Shown: in pieces, positions 8,551 to 16,976 of the stretch
Position numbering within the stretch: the first letter of the stretch is position 1
Layout: each line of letters begins with the position of its first letter
Assembly: GCF_023155745.1 (NCBI RefSeq)
Contig: NZ_JAKNUS010000002.1
Coordinates: 372,001 to 436,000 of the forward strand
Source of the DNA: Microbacterium kunmingense
GTDB lineage: Bacteria > Actinomycetota > Actinomycetes > Actinomycetales > Microbacteriaceae
Direction: 5' to 3'
Length of the DNA stretch: 64,000 bases
The notes under the pieces: generated by a model
The model's input: only the letters and a program-made list of their open reading frames with translations
Told to the model about the DNA's origin: nothing
Databases searched by the model: none
Made by a program: the position numbers and the translations under genes

Positions 8551-9042
8551 CTACTCCTCTCGCGGAGCGACGTTGCCCGTTCGCCTCCGTAGCGCTTCCG
8601 CGACCCGATCAGCGAAGCCGTGCACGTTCGGGTCCGTGCCGAAGATCTGCAGCTCGATGTAGCGCCGGAACATCTGGATGAGCGCGTAGAACACGAGCGT
8701 CGTCGCGACACCGGCGGTGACCGATGTGAAGAGCGTGCCGCCGAGCACCACGAAGTAGATCGCGGCGCCGGCGATCGCGGCGACGTCGGCCGGTGGCTCG
8801 AGGATCCAGATGCGGCTGATGCGCCCGACCATGCCGAGCCCGCCGCCGACGAGAAGGAAGCCCGCCCAGAGCGGGACGAGCCACTCGGCGCCCGCGAGCT
8901 CGCGCTGCACGCTGTCAGGCGTCCAGAAGAGCGCGTAGCAGCCGCCGACGAAGATGATGAAGTAGGCGACGATGTCGATGATCCGGATGATCGCCTCGAG
9001 CACGCGCCGCTTCTCCTGCGGGACCGCGTAACGTTCGACCAT
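8551..9042 (-). CDS. Four-helix membrane protein of the lysis group
   Basis: 163 residues from an ATG whose A is the last base of the upstream stop (TGATG). Four hydrophobic segments are visible (about residues 14-36, 46-66, 80-100 and 103-122), followed by a cytoplasmic tail with RRYIELQIFGTDPN. Similar multi-pass proteins sit beside holins in many actinobacteriophages. A direct role in lysis or superinfection exclusion is possible but unproven. Confidence 0.62.
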   Translation of the reverse strand: MVERYAVPQEKRRVLEAIIRIIDIVAYFIIFVGGCYALFWTPDSVQRELAGAEWLVPLWAGFLLVGGGLGMVGRISRIWILEPPADVAAIAGAAIYFVVLGGTLFTSVTAGVATTLVFYALIQMFRRYIELQIFGTDPNVHGFADRVAEALRRRTGNVAPREE

Positions 9043-9194
9043 CAGCGCCCTCCCGTCAGCAACGGCAGCGACCAGGTGAGCTCCCAGATCAGCAGCGGCA
9101 CCATCGCGAGGAGCAGGACGCTCGGTGGCCAGGGGCCGCGCCACCACGAGGTGTGGGGACGCGGCCCCGCGTGGCGCGGACCCTGGGAGCGCAT
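9042..9194 (-). CDS. 50-residue single-pass membrane protein of the lysis group
   Basis: The start codon at 9194 shares a base with the endolysin stop (TGATG), and its own stop shares a base with the next start. The N-terminal 22 residues are basic and rich in Arg, Pro and Trp; a hydrophobic helix (PPSVLLLAMVPLLIWELTW) fills the C-terminal half. The coupled start and stop at both ends are the best evidence that this very short gene is translated. A pinholin-like or accessory lysis role is inferred. Confidence 0.55.
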   Translation of the reverse strand: MRSQGPRHAGPRPHTSWWRGPWPPSVLLLAMVPLLIWELTWSLPLLTGGR

Positions 9195-10180
9195 CAGAGC
9201 GCCTTGTAGTTCTCGGCCTCGGCGCGAGCTGCGGCGGCCTTCATGTTGGGGCCCCACAGGTCGTCGTTGTCCGTGTAACCCCACTTTGCACGGAGCCACG
9301 CAGCGAGCGATCCGCCGTGGTTCTGGTCGAGGAAGCGCTGCAGGCCGGCCTGCGAGCCGCCGCCCCACTTGTTGTCCATCCAGGTCGACTGGGCCTGGCC
9401 CTTGCCGTAGCCGTAGAGGTGCGCGATCTTCTGCAGACCGTTCACCCACTGCAGCTCGGCGAGGTCGGCGACGGTGGCTCGGTGATAGGCGGGGTTGGGC
9501 TTCGGGGTCGTTTGCGCGACCCACTCGGCGTAGCGCTTCTCGTGGCCGGCCTGGGTCTTCGGGCCCCAGGCGTTGTCGATTTCGCCGTCGTACCAGCCGC
9601 GGCCCTTGAGGTACTGCTGGTAGCGGCCGACCGCGGCGCGGTAGAGCGGGCCGGCGAGGCCGTCGACGACGAGCTTCTCGCCCTGCGCGGCGTTGAGGAA
9701 GTTCTGCTCGTTCGCGACCTTCTGGGAGAAGGCGATCGTGATGTCGTTGTCGGCGCCGACCTGTCGGGCGAAGTCGAGCGTGTTGCCGAAGGTGTCGGCG
9801 TGGCCGGGCATGAGGGTGACGTGCACGTGCGCGCCGACGCCCCAGTCCTTGCCGTTTGCGGAGGCGCCCGAGTAGCCGACGACGTCGCCGCGGCGGACCT
9901 TCTGGCCCGAGTTGACGGTGATGCGCGACAGGTGGAGGTAGCGGACCGACTGGCCGTCGTTGAGGCGGATCTTGACGACGCGGCCCATCGCGCCGGACGC
10001 GCTGGTCTTGACGTACTCGATGTAGCCGTCTTCGGGGGCGCGGAGGGTCGAACCGTAGGCGATGCCGTAGTCGGTGCCGGGCTCCTGGGACGGTGGCCGG
10101 CGGTTCTTGTGGTCCTGCCAGCTCGAGCTGACGTAGTTGCTGGTCGCGGGCAGCTGGTAGCCGCCCTTCACTTCGGGCAT
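9194..10180 (-). CDS. Endolysin: M23 peptidase domain with C-terminal wall-binding repeats
   Basis: 328 residues. An LytM/M23 fold spans residues about 30-135 with D37 (GTDYG), H83 (YLHLS) and H118/H120 (AHVHV), matching the metal and catalytic positions of the family. The usual first histidine of the HxGxD motif is a glutamate here (E33). The C-terminal half (about 165-328) holds two related segments, each with a WGPKTQ or WGPNMK motif like peptidoglycan-binding repeats. It should cleave peptide cross-bridges in the host wall at lysis. No signal peptide is seen, so it needs the holin. The ribosome-binding site is AAAGGA. Confidence 0.85.
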   Translation of the reverse strand: MPEVKGGYQLPATSNYVSSSWQDHKNRRPPSQEPGTDYGIAYGSTLRAPEDGYIEYVKTSASGAMGRVVKIRLNDGQSVRYLHLSRITVNSGQKVRRGDVVGYSGASANGKDWGVGAHVHVTLMPGHADTFGNTLDFARQVGADNDITIAFSQKVANEQNFLNAAQGEKLVVDGLAGPLYRAAVGRYQQYLKGRGWYDGEIDNAWGPKTQAGHEKRYAEWVAQTTPKPNPAYHRATVADLAELQWVNGLQKIAHLYGYGKGQAQSTWMDNKWGGGSQAGLQRFLDQNHGGSLAAWLRAKWGYTDNDDLWGPNMKAAAARAEAENYKAL

Positions 10181-10202
10181 TTCGGTGTCCTTTCATGGCG
10201 AA

Positions 10203-10224
10203 GCCCCCGACGGGCGCCGGGGGC
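10203..10224. terminator. Hairpin between tail gene and endolysin
   Basis: GCCCCCG (10203-10209) and CGGGGGC (10218-10224) form a 7-bp G/C stem with an 8-nt loop. It could attenuate leftward transcription into the lysis group. It lacks a U tract. Confidence 0.45.
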
Positions 10225-10242
10225 GGTCGTGCTGTCTGCGGG

Positions 10243-11070
10243 TCAGCGGACGGCGCGCCAGGCGCCGTTCTGCTTCACGTAGGGGCGGGCGCGGCGCCAG
10301 ACGCCGTTGACCTTGATCCAGGGCGTCGCTTCGCGCCAGGTGCCGCCGACCTTGATGCGGCCGCCGGCGTCCGTCGTGAGCGCGATGCTCGCGGACGGGC
10401 TGTTGCCCACGTTGCTGCGGGCGTAGACGTAGACGTGATAGGTCGTGCCGGGCTTGAGCTGCGGAGCGCCGGCGACGGCGCCGCCCTGCGGGTCTGTGTA
10501 GCCCTGCGAGTTGAGGTCGCGCCAGACGAGCGGGTTGTTCGCGTTGTTGATCTCGTACCAGTCGGCGGTGTACCCCTGCGGCGAGGATCCGCGCCAGTCG
10601 GCGGGGCCGTCGTAGCGGACGCCGGCGCTGATCGGCGACACGTTCTCGACGCGCAGGTTGCGTGGGGCCGTCGGGGGCTTCGGGATGCGGGGGGCGTCGA
10701 CCCAGGCCTGCCCGGATCCGCCTTCGCCGATGTTCGAGTGCGGGACTTTGATGTAGGCGTCGCTCGCGAAGCCGGGGCGGAAGCCCTCGCCGTCGTGGCC
10801 GTGCCACGTCGACCCTGACAGGACGACGCGGTTCTGACCGGCGGTGCTCTGCGGGATGGTGAAGGTGCCGTAGTAATTGACACCGCCGATCGACGCCCAG
10901 ACCTCACAGGTGCTGTTCGTCCACGATCCCCAGCCGGCAGCGTCGATGAGCTGCACGTTCCAGTCGAACCGGGAGCGGTTGCCGGGCCAGTCCTGGACGC
11001 CCGAGTACCAGATGTCGATGCGCGCGCGGTAGTCGCGCGCGCCGTTGAGCTGTCCCTCGGATACGGCCAT
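10243..11070 (-). CDS. Minor tail protein with fibronectin-III domain and C-terminal Trp-Arg repeats
   Basis: 275 residues. Residues about 1-130 form a beta-rich domain (IWYSGVQDWPGNRS). Residues about 138-232 match a fibronectin type III domain (PTAPRNLRVENVS to TYHVYVYARSNVG). The last 40 residues hold three 13-residue units of the pattern P-W/Y-I/V-K-x-N/G-G-x-W-R, ending at the C-terminus. Fn3 domains on virion surfaces are thought to bind carbohydrate. The gene lies between the distal tail genes and the endolysin, so it is probably displayed at the tail tip. Confidence 0.72.
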   Translation of the reverse strand: MAVSEGQLNGARDYRARIDIWYSGVQDWPGNRSRFDWNVQLIDAAGWGSWTNSTCEVWASIGGVNYYGTFTIPQSTAGQNRVVLSGSTWHGHDGEGFRPGFASDAYIKVPHSNIGEGGSGQAWVDAPRIPKPPTAPRNLRVENVSPISAGVRYDGPADWRGSSPQGYTADWYEINNANNPLVWRDLNSQGYTDPQGGAVAGAPQLKPGTTYHVYVYARSNVGNSPSASIALTTDAGGRIKVGGTWREATPWIKVNGVWRRARPYVKQNGAWRAVR

Positions 11071-11083
11071 GTCGACCCCCTAC

Positions 11084-11761
11084 TCAGAGCGGCTGGAAGT
11101 ACACGTCGCCGTCGCGGCCGAGCGTGTTCGCCGGCGCGCCGGATCCGCTGTGGGTGGTGGGGATGCCGAGGGCGATGCGGGCGTCGCCGGGGCTGGTGGA
11201 GCCGGTGCCGCCTTGTGCGACCGTGACGACGCCGACGTTGAGCCCGGACAGCGGTGCGATGTTGGTGAACGGCTTGCCGGCCTGGGTGTTGGTCGCGCCG
11301 GCAGCGATCTCCTTGCGTGCGAGCTCGAAGGCGCCGGCGGGGAGTGCTGGGGGCAGCGGGGAGGCTGCGGGGTCTCCCGACACGACGTCGATGATGAACT
11401 CGGTGTCGACGGCGGCACCGTCGATCGGCGGGTCGGGCTGCTTCGCGTAGATCCGGTCGATGCGCGGGTTGACGCCGTCGGCGGGATCCGTCGGCACGGT
11501 GACGCTCGAGGGCATCCCGACGAGGTAGGCGCCGCCGGACGCGGTCCGCACGAGAACCAGGCCGCCGCCGCTGACGGAGTACTCCATCGACGCCGGCGCA
11601 CCGGCGACGACGAAGTGATCGGCGCCCATGCGGCCAGGTGTGGCCACGCCGGGCGCGGACTGCTTGAGCAGGACCGCGAGCGCTCGGCGGAAGCCGATGC
11701 TCGTCGTCCCGTCGCCGTCGTCATTCAGGTCGATCGCCAGTCCGGCGGTCACGGTCACCAT
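11084..11761 (-). CDS. Minor tail / fibre-like protein
   Basis: 225 residues starting at an ATG that shares a base with the upstream stop (TGATG). A beta-rich body (ALAVLLKQSAPGV, then YLVGMPSSVTVP) is followed near residues 185-200 by a GGTGSTSPGDARIALG motif. This is the common phage-fibre motif placed just before a terminal knob. It continues the distal tail operon and is probably part of the tail tip. Confidence 0.68.
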   Translation of the reverse strand: MVTVTAGLAIDLNDDGDGTTSIGFRRALAVLLKQSAPGVATPGRMGADHFVVAGAPASMEYSVSGGGLVLVRTASGGAYLVGMPSSVTVPTDPADGVNPRIDRIYAKQPDPPIDGAAVDTEFIIDVVSGDPAASPLPPALPAGAFELARKEIAAGATNTQAGKPFTNIAPLSGLNVGVVTVAQGGTGSTSPGDARIALGIPTTHSGSGAPANTLGRDGDVYFQPL

Positions 11762-12621
11762 CAGAGCCACGCTCCTTCCGAGTAGTCGATCGCCAGCTGC
11801 GAGCCCGGCTGCGGGTCTTCGGGGCTGAACAGGTAGCCGCGGGTCTCGCCTGGCCGGATCGGGACCCAGTCGGCGCGCAGCAGGTTGTGGGACACGTCGG
11901 CGCCGGCGAGGTGTGCGCGGCCGCCGGCGTAGGGCGTGATCGTGAGCTCCTGACCTCGGCCGATCGCGGCGTCGTACTCGATGACGCTGGACTCCGACGT
12001 GATCGCGAACCGTGGGATCGGCCCGCGGACGGTGAAGCGCTCGGGCACCAGGTCGGCGGTGCCCTGGTTGTGGATGACGAAGACACCGGGGAACAGCACT
12101 CCCCCGGACGTGCCGAACGACACGGCGCCGTCGACGAGGGGGAACTGCAGGCCGCCGGACGGTTCGATCGCGGCGTCCATCTCGATGCGGGCCTTGGGTC
12201 CGAACTTGCGCGGATCCGCGGCCCAGATGGGGATCTCGAACTCGGTGAAGGTCTCGTCGAGGTCGCGGACCTTGATCTGTCCGCGGATCTTCGCGTTGCG
12301 CAGCGACAACCACTGACCGCCGACGAACGCCCGGAAGCCGAGATCCTTCTTCTTGACGAGCGACGCGAGCCACGGCCGAACGACTCGGTCTGCCCAGGCA
12401 CCGGACGAGGCCTCGCAGAAGCCGCGCACGACGACGCGTCGCGGCTCGAGCAGGATCTCGCTCGGGTCGAAGGCACCATCCTCCCCGGGGATGAGGTTCT
12501 CGTCGAACCGCGTCCCCGGGGAGTCGTAGAAGCCCTCGAGCTCAGTGAGCCACCATGCGCCGGGGCTGCCCGGCTCGATGTGGAGCCGGCGCCCGTCGAT
12601 CTCGACCATCAGCGCGTCCAT
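11761..12621 (-). CDS. Distal tail (Dit-like) protein
   Basis: 286 residues. The gene directly after the tape measure in siphophages normally encodes the distal tail hub, and the N-terminal DGRRLHIEPG to FYDSPGTRFDENLIPG segment fits that family. The ATG at 12621 was chosen because GGGAG lies 5 nt upstream; a second in-frame ATG at 12609 would give a TGATG junction with the tape measure stop. It should attach the tail tube to tip and fibre proteins. Confidence 0.72.
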   Translation of the reverse strand: MDALMVEIDGRRLHIEPGSPGAWWLTELEGFYDSPGTRFDENLIPGEDGAFDPSEILLEPRRVVVRGFCEASSGAWADRVVRPWLASLVKKKDLGFRAFVGGQWLSLRNAKIRGQIKVRDLDETFTEFEIPIWAADPRKFGPKARIEMDAAIEPSGGLQFPLVDGAVSFGTSGGVLFPGVFVIHNQGTADLVPERFTVRGPIPRFAITSESSVIEYDAAIGRGQELTITPYAGGRAHLAGADVSHNLLRADWVPIRPGETRGYLFSPEDPQPGSQLAIDYSEGAWL

Positions 12622-15600
12622 CGGAACTCCCTCGCGATGAGCTCGGCCTGCTCCTGCGGGCTCATGCCCGGCAGCGCCTGCACGGTGATGTTGGTGTCCC
12701 CGCCGCCGCGGCCGGCGACGTAGGCCGCCGATTGCTCCGGGGTGAGGACGGCCTCGGGGCGGCCGGACAGGTTCACTGCCATGCCGCCGTGAGGGATCCA
12801 TCCGCCCTGGTCGTAGAGCTTCGGGACGACGCCGCCGTTCGCCATCGCCCAGTGGACGTGGTTGAAGTGCTGCGCGCGGACCGCGCCACCCCAGAGGTGT
12901 TCCTTGCCGTTGAGCAGCTGTCTGCTGCCGGCCGGGGAGAAGATCAGCTCGCTCGAGTTGGGGAACGCGCTCTTGAGCCAGTTGAAGATCTCCATGCGGG
13001 GCGGCAGGTCGATCGCGCGCCCAAGGGCGTGGTACGACTGGCCACCGTTGACGGTGCGGGCGCCGGGACGCAGCGCCGAGTTGAGCGTCGCGTCGGGGAA
13101 GCGGCCCCGGACGATGTCCCACATCGCCTGCCAGCCCATCCCCTTGCCTCCCGGCACGGTCGGCGCTGCGGCCTTGAACAGGTCGGCCATGCTCTTCACG
13201 GTGTTGATCGCGAGCCCGCCGACGGTCTGCCCGAAGATGTTCTGCCCCGCGAGCATCGGCTTGAGGAGCCCGTCGACGACGTGCGTCTGGATCGCGGCGG
13301 CGGGGTTGGAGAGGAACTCCCACGCGACCGATGCGGCCTTCTGCACGTTCTCCCACACGTCCCCGACGAAGTCGCCGAAGCCGTCGCCGATCTCGCCGCG
13401 GCGCGCGGCCGCGTTGAGCGCGTCGACGCCCGCCGGCCCGCCCACTGCGCGAGTGAACTCGGGCCGCATGATGGCCTCGCCGCCAGAGAGCGCGAGACCG
13501 CCGGCGGTGGGCGACCAGAACCGGTGCACGTCGCGCCCGGGCGTGTAGCCGGGCAGGACGCCACCGGAGGCGAACTTCACGAGGTCTGCCTTCGGCAGCT
13601 TCATGTCGTCGAGGCCGAGGGTGCCGACAAGGTCGTTCCAGAACGAGCGGAGCCCGTTGTTCCAGATCGTGTCGAGCACGAAGTTGATCGGCGTGGCGGC
13701 GGCGGCCTTGATGCCGTCCCAGGCGACGCCGATGGCCTTCGCTACGCCCTCGAACGCCTTGCCGACGAGGTCGATGCCGATCTTGAACGGGGTGAAGACG
13801 TTCTGGTCGATCCAGTTCCAGACCGTGCTGATGGTGCTCGAGATCCCGTCCCATACGGGCTTGATGACGTTCGCGTACAGCCAGTCGAAGACGATTCCGA
13901 GCCCGCGCAGAGCGAGCGCGATGTAGTCGACGACCGGCTGGATGACTGTCTGCCAGACCCAGTTGAAGACCTCGCCGATCGCCGCGAATACCGGCGACAG
14001 CACGTTCTCCCACAGCCACGTCGCGACCGCGCCCCAGAACCGGAAGTAGTTCACGACAAGCCCCACGATGGGGCTGATGACGTTCTCCCAGATCCAGGTG
14101 AACACGGCCCCGATGGCCTCGAACACCGGCGACAGGACGTTCTCCCAGAGCCAGGTCGCCGCGGTGGCGAGCGCCTGGAAGCTGTCCTCGACGAGCCAGA
14201 TGATGACGTCGGCGACGACCTGGATCGCTCCGGTCAGGATGCCGAGCACCGGTGTCAGCACGGCCGCGATGATCTGCGCGACGACCGTGAGGATCGGTGC
14301 CAGCGCCTGCACGAGCGCGCCGATGAGCGGCATGATCGCGCCGAGCAACGACATGATGACCGGGACGATCGCGCCGAGGATCGGCTCGAGCGAGCTCAGC
14401 AGCACGTCGACGAGCGGCATGACTGCCACGAGCACGTCGGCGAACAGTCCGGCGAGCATCGTCACCAGCGGCAGCACCACCGGCAGCACCTGGCCGGCGA
14501 GGTCCGTGAGGATCCCGATGACCATGCCCAGGGTGGGCAGCACCGCCTGCAGCGCGCCGCCGAGCGCGGACGCGATGACGCCGGCCGCCTGGCCGAGGGC
14601 CGACCCGATCTGCGGCAGCAGCGGCGCGAGCACCTGGAAGACGAGCCCCAGCGGGGTGACGTACTGCAGCAGCTCGGCGAACTGGCTGACGTCGACGCTG
14701 CCGGACAGCGCGTCCCAGAAGCCGAGGACGGCATCGCGGAGGCTGAGCAGGAAGTCGACGACGGGAGAGTCCTCGGCGACGCCGAACGCCTGCGCGAACG
14801 CGCCGGTGAAGTCGCCGGCGACGATGATGTCGCGGAGTCCTCCGAGTGCGCCGCCGGCCCATCCGATGAAGCCGCTGAGGACGTCGGCGGCGCCGGTGAT
14901 GGCACCGGTCAGCATGGGCTTGAGCGCGGTGAGCGCGTCCGACATGCCGCCGATGACGACGGCCTTGAGGGAGCCGAGGGCGCCCTCGAGGGTTTCCGTG
15001 GACTTGGCGGCTTCGACGGCGACGGGTTCGGAGCCGAGTTGCAGCAGCGCGGCGTTGAACTCCTCCGCGGTGATCTCGCCCTTCTCCATCGCCTCGCGGA
15101 AGTTGCCGGTGTAGGCGCCGTTTGCGAGCATGGCCGCCTGCAGCCGCCCGGAGGCTCCCGGGATGGCGTCCGAGAGCTGGTTCCAGTTTTCCGTCGTCAG
15201 CTTCCCGGCGCCGGCGGTCTGCGTGAGCACCATGCCCAGGGACTTGAAGGTGTCCGCGTTGCCGCCGGCGACGGCGTTGAGGTTGCCACCGGCCTCGACG
15301 AGGCGGTCGTAGTCCTTCACCCCGTTCGCGGCGAGCTGCGCCGTGGTGTTCTGGATGGTGGTGAGGTCGTAGATCGTCGCGTCGGCGTAGGCCCGCGTGG
15401 ATGCCGACAGCCGGTCGATGGTCCCCGAGTCGATGTTCGCGAACTCGAGGGTCTTGGCGAACTTCTGGACGCCGTCCGACGTCGCCGCGGCTTCCGCGCC
15501 GAAGGATGACAGCGCGGAGAACGCGCGGTCGGCCAACTGGGACGCCACACCGGCCACAGCACCCGCGAGGGTGCCCATCCAGACGCTCGAGGAACGGACC

Positions 15601-16154
15601 TTCTCCTCGACGCCGCCGAGGGCACCCTTCATGCGGCCCCACAGCGACACCTGGCGGCCGCCGGCCGATTCCACGGCCTGCGAGGCGGACGACTGTTCGC
15701 GCTGCGCGTCAGCGACCGACCGGGCCGCGCGCTCGTGGCCGCGCTCGGCGTCGGCGAGTGCGACCTTCTTGAGCCGGACGCGCTCCTCCGCGGCGGCCAG
15801 CGTGGACGCAGACGCGGTTCCCTTCGCGCGCAGCTCGTTGAGCCGGATCTCCGCGATCTCGACCTGCTTGGCTGCGGCGGTGCGAGCGTTCGCTGCACGG
15901 GTGAGGCCGTCCTCGGCCTTGGCGAGCGAAGCGGTCGCCTTCTCGAGCGACTCCTTCGCGGCCGAGGAGGCGGCCGCGGAGGCGGCCTTCATCGCCGACG
16001 ACATGCGCGAGCCCATTGCCTTGCCGAGCGCCTGGCCCATGTCGCCGCCGACGCCCGATGCGTTGACTGCCGAGGCGATGTCGCGGGCGGCGTTGGGCAG
16101 TCGGACGGTGAGTGCGACGTACGCGTTGGCGATCTCGAGCGCGTTCTTCGGCAT
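12609..16154 (-). CDS. Tail tape measure protein with embedded M15-type peptidase-like domain
   Basis: 1181 residues, the longest gene of the prophage, directly after the tail chaperones. Residues about 30-170 form long Ala-rich helices. About 200-400 match the phage tape-measure core (EFANIDSG to LTTENWNQLSDAIPG). A long hydrophobic stretch covers about 480-650, and WxWxNVxxPV-type repeats cover about 665-795. Residues about 1037-1105 carry SYHALGRAIDL and later HVHW, the metal-binding pattern of M15 D,D-carboxypeptidase-like domains. It sets tail length and probably helps DNA cross the wall. The ATG at 16154 follows GGGGG by 5 nt; a GTG lies two codons earlier. Confidence 0.93.
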   Translation of the reverse strand: MPKNALEIANAYVALTVRLPNAARDIASAVNASGVGGDMGQALGKAMGSRMSSAMKAASAAASSAAKESLEKATASLAKAEDGLTRAANARTAAAKQVEIAEIRLNELRAKGTASASTLAAAEERVRLKKVALADAERGHERAARSVADAQREQSSASQAVESAGGRQVSLWGRMKGALGGVEEKVRSSSVWMGTLAGAVAGVASQLADRAFSALSSFGAEAAATSDGVQKFAKTLEFANIDSGTIDRLSASTRAYADATIYDLTTIQNTTAQLAANGVKDYDRLVEAGGNLNAVAGGNADTFKSLGMVLTQTAGAGKLTTENWNQLSDAIPGASGRLQAAMLANGAYTGNFREAMEKGEITAEEFNAALLQLGSEPVAVEAAKSTETLEGALGSLKAVVIGGMSDALTALKPMLTGAITGAADVLSGFIGWAGGALGGLRDIIVAGDFTGAFAQAFGVAEDSPVVDFLLSLRDAVLGFWDALSGSVDVSQFAELLQYVTPLGLVFQVLAPLLPQIGSALGQAAGVIASALGGALQAVLPTLGMVIGILTDLAGQVLPVVLPLVTMLAGLFADVLVAVMPLVDVLLSSLEPILGAIVPVIMSLLGAIMPLIGALVQALAPILTVVAQIIAAVLTPVLGILTGAIQVVADVIIWLVEDSFQALATAATWLWENVLSPVFEAIGAVFTWIWENVISPIVGLVVNYFRFWGAVATWLWENVLSPVFAAIGEVFNWVWQTVIQPVVDYIALALRGLGIVFDWLYANVIKPVWDGISSTISTVWNWIDQNVFTPFKIGIDLVGKAFEGVAKAIGVAWDGIKAAAATPINFVLDTIWNNGLRSFWNDLVGTLGLDDMKLPKADLVKFASGGVLPGYTPGRDVHRFWSPTAGGLALSGGEAIMRPEFTRAVGGPAGVDALNAAARRGEIGDGFGDFVGDVWENVQKAASVAWEFLSNPAAAIQTHVVDGLLKPMLAGQNIFGQTVGGLAINTVKSMADLFKAAAPTVPGGKGMGWQAMWDIVRGRFPDATLNSALRPGARTVNGGQSYHALGRAIDLPPRMEIFNWLKSAFPNSSELIFSPAGSRQLLNGKEHLWGGAVRAQHFNHVHWAMANGGVVPKLYDQGGWIPHGGMAVNLSGRPEAVLTPEQSAAYVAGRGGGDTNITVQALPGMSPQEQAELIAREFRWTR

Positions 16155-16166
16155 CAGCACCCCCGT

Positions 16167-16562
16167 CTAGGTCTTGCTTGCCCGCCGTTTCTGGCGCGCG
16201 GCGTGGCGCTCGGCCTTCGCCGTCTGCTTGGCCTGCTCCTTGCGCACCTCGTGCGCGGGACGCGGCAGGTCGATTCGCTTCGGCGGGGTGCCCTTGGATC
16301 CGCCGTTGTGCCAGTCGATGACCTCGAGGCGGAAGATCGCCTCGCGCAGGAGGTGCGCCTCGTCGGTGAGCGCGATGGGCCCACCGGCAGCGCGCCAGAG
16401 CGCGCACCCGTGCGGGAGGCCCGCGACGAGGTCGCCGAGCTCGCTCGGCGTACGCTCCGGGTCGGTGCGGCCGTCGCGGAGCAGGCGAATACCGTACTCG
16501 GCTTGGAGCGATGCCCGCAGGGCGCCCTCGTGGTCGTCGAGGGCGCCCGCGAGCACGATCAG
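16167..16562 (-). CDS. Tail assembly chaperone C-terminal extension (gpT part of a gpGT-type frameshift product)
   Basis: This frame lies one base back from the upstream chaperone and is entered by -1 slippage at CCCAAAC. The extension adds 131 residues to the 124 of the first frame, giving about 255. It is rich in Ala, Arg and Lys with a strongly basic end (about the last 35 residues), as in other T domains, which recruit the tail tube subunit. A GTG at 16556 could also start it alone, but no ribosome-binding site is visible. Confidence 0.8.
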   Translation of the reverse strand: MIVLAGALDDHEGALRASLQAEYGIRLLRDGRTDPERTPSELGDLVAGLPHGCALWRAAGGPIALTDEAHLLREAIFRLEVIDWHNGGSKGTPPKRIDLPRPAHEVRKEQAKQTAKAERHAARQKRRASKT

Positions 16563-16933
16563 TTTGGGTTGAGCGCCTGGAACAGGTCGAGGACGAACTG
16601 CGCGCCGTCCGACGTCGTCACGCGGCCGTTGGGGCCACGGAGCTGGTCGAGGACGCTGCGGTACTGCTCGCCGACGAGGCGGCGCAGCAGGGACGGCAGG
16701 CGCGATGCGTCGTTCGCGTCCTGGACGGCGCGGATGTCGTCAAGGACCTCGAAGTCGTCGAGGGCCTCGTCGGCGACCTCGACGTCGATGCCGCGGAGCG
16801 TGACGCGCCGGCCGGGGATGGTGCGCTCGTCACCGTCCTCGGTGATCGTGATGGTGATCTTCTCGACCTTGGGCTTCTCGGTCTTGGGCTGGTGGTCCTG
16901 CGGTGCCTTGGCGGCGGTGGGCCTGGTGGCCAT
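16559..16933 (-). CDS. Tail assembly chaperone (gpG-like)
   Basis: 124 residues from an ATG preceded by GGAGGAG. The protein has a Lys- and Pro-rich start, then an acidic and basic helical body (RGIDVEVADEALDDFEVLDDIRA to LLRRLVGEQYRSVLDQL). Position and size match lambda gpG: between tail tube and tape measure, ending in a slippery heptamer. It should coat the tape measure during tail assembly and be absent from the mature virion. A strong hairpin upstream may reduce its expression relative to the tail tube. Confidence 0.85.
   Translation of the reverse strand: MATRPTAAKAPQDHQPKTEKPKVEKITITITEDGDERTIPGRRVTLRGIDVEVADEALDDFEVLDDIRAVQDANDASRLPSLLRRLVGEQYRSVLDQLRGPNGRVTTSDGAQFVLDLFQALNPN
16562..16568 (-). 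promoter_or_regulatory. Programmed -1 ribosomal frameshift site (CCCAAAC)
   Basis: Read on the minus strand, the zero frame is C CCA AAC followed at once by TGA. This is an X-XXY-YYZ heptamer, so both tRNAs can re-pair after slipping back one base. It sits at the last codons of the first chaperone, exactly where lambda-like phages shift between G and GT. The downstream frame is open through 16167. Confidence 0.85.
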
Positions 16934-16976
16934 GATGTGTCTCCTCCGACTGTGTTCTCCGACTGGTGGATGGGGG

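Noticed and set aside
12555-15509. Long open frame on the plus strand, opposite the tape measure gene
   Set aside because: It is a codon-position shadow of high-G+C coding DNA: Arg/Gly/Asp-rich, with no domain, opposite a clear tape measure protein.
16167-16556. Independent gene from GTG 16556
   Set aside because: No ribosome-binding site, and the slippery heptamer directly upstream explains its expression as a frameshift extension.
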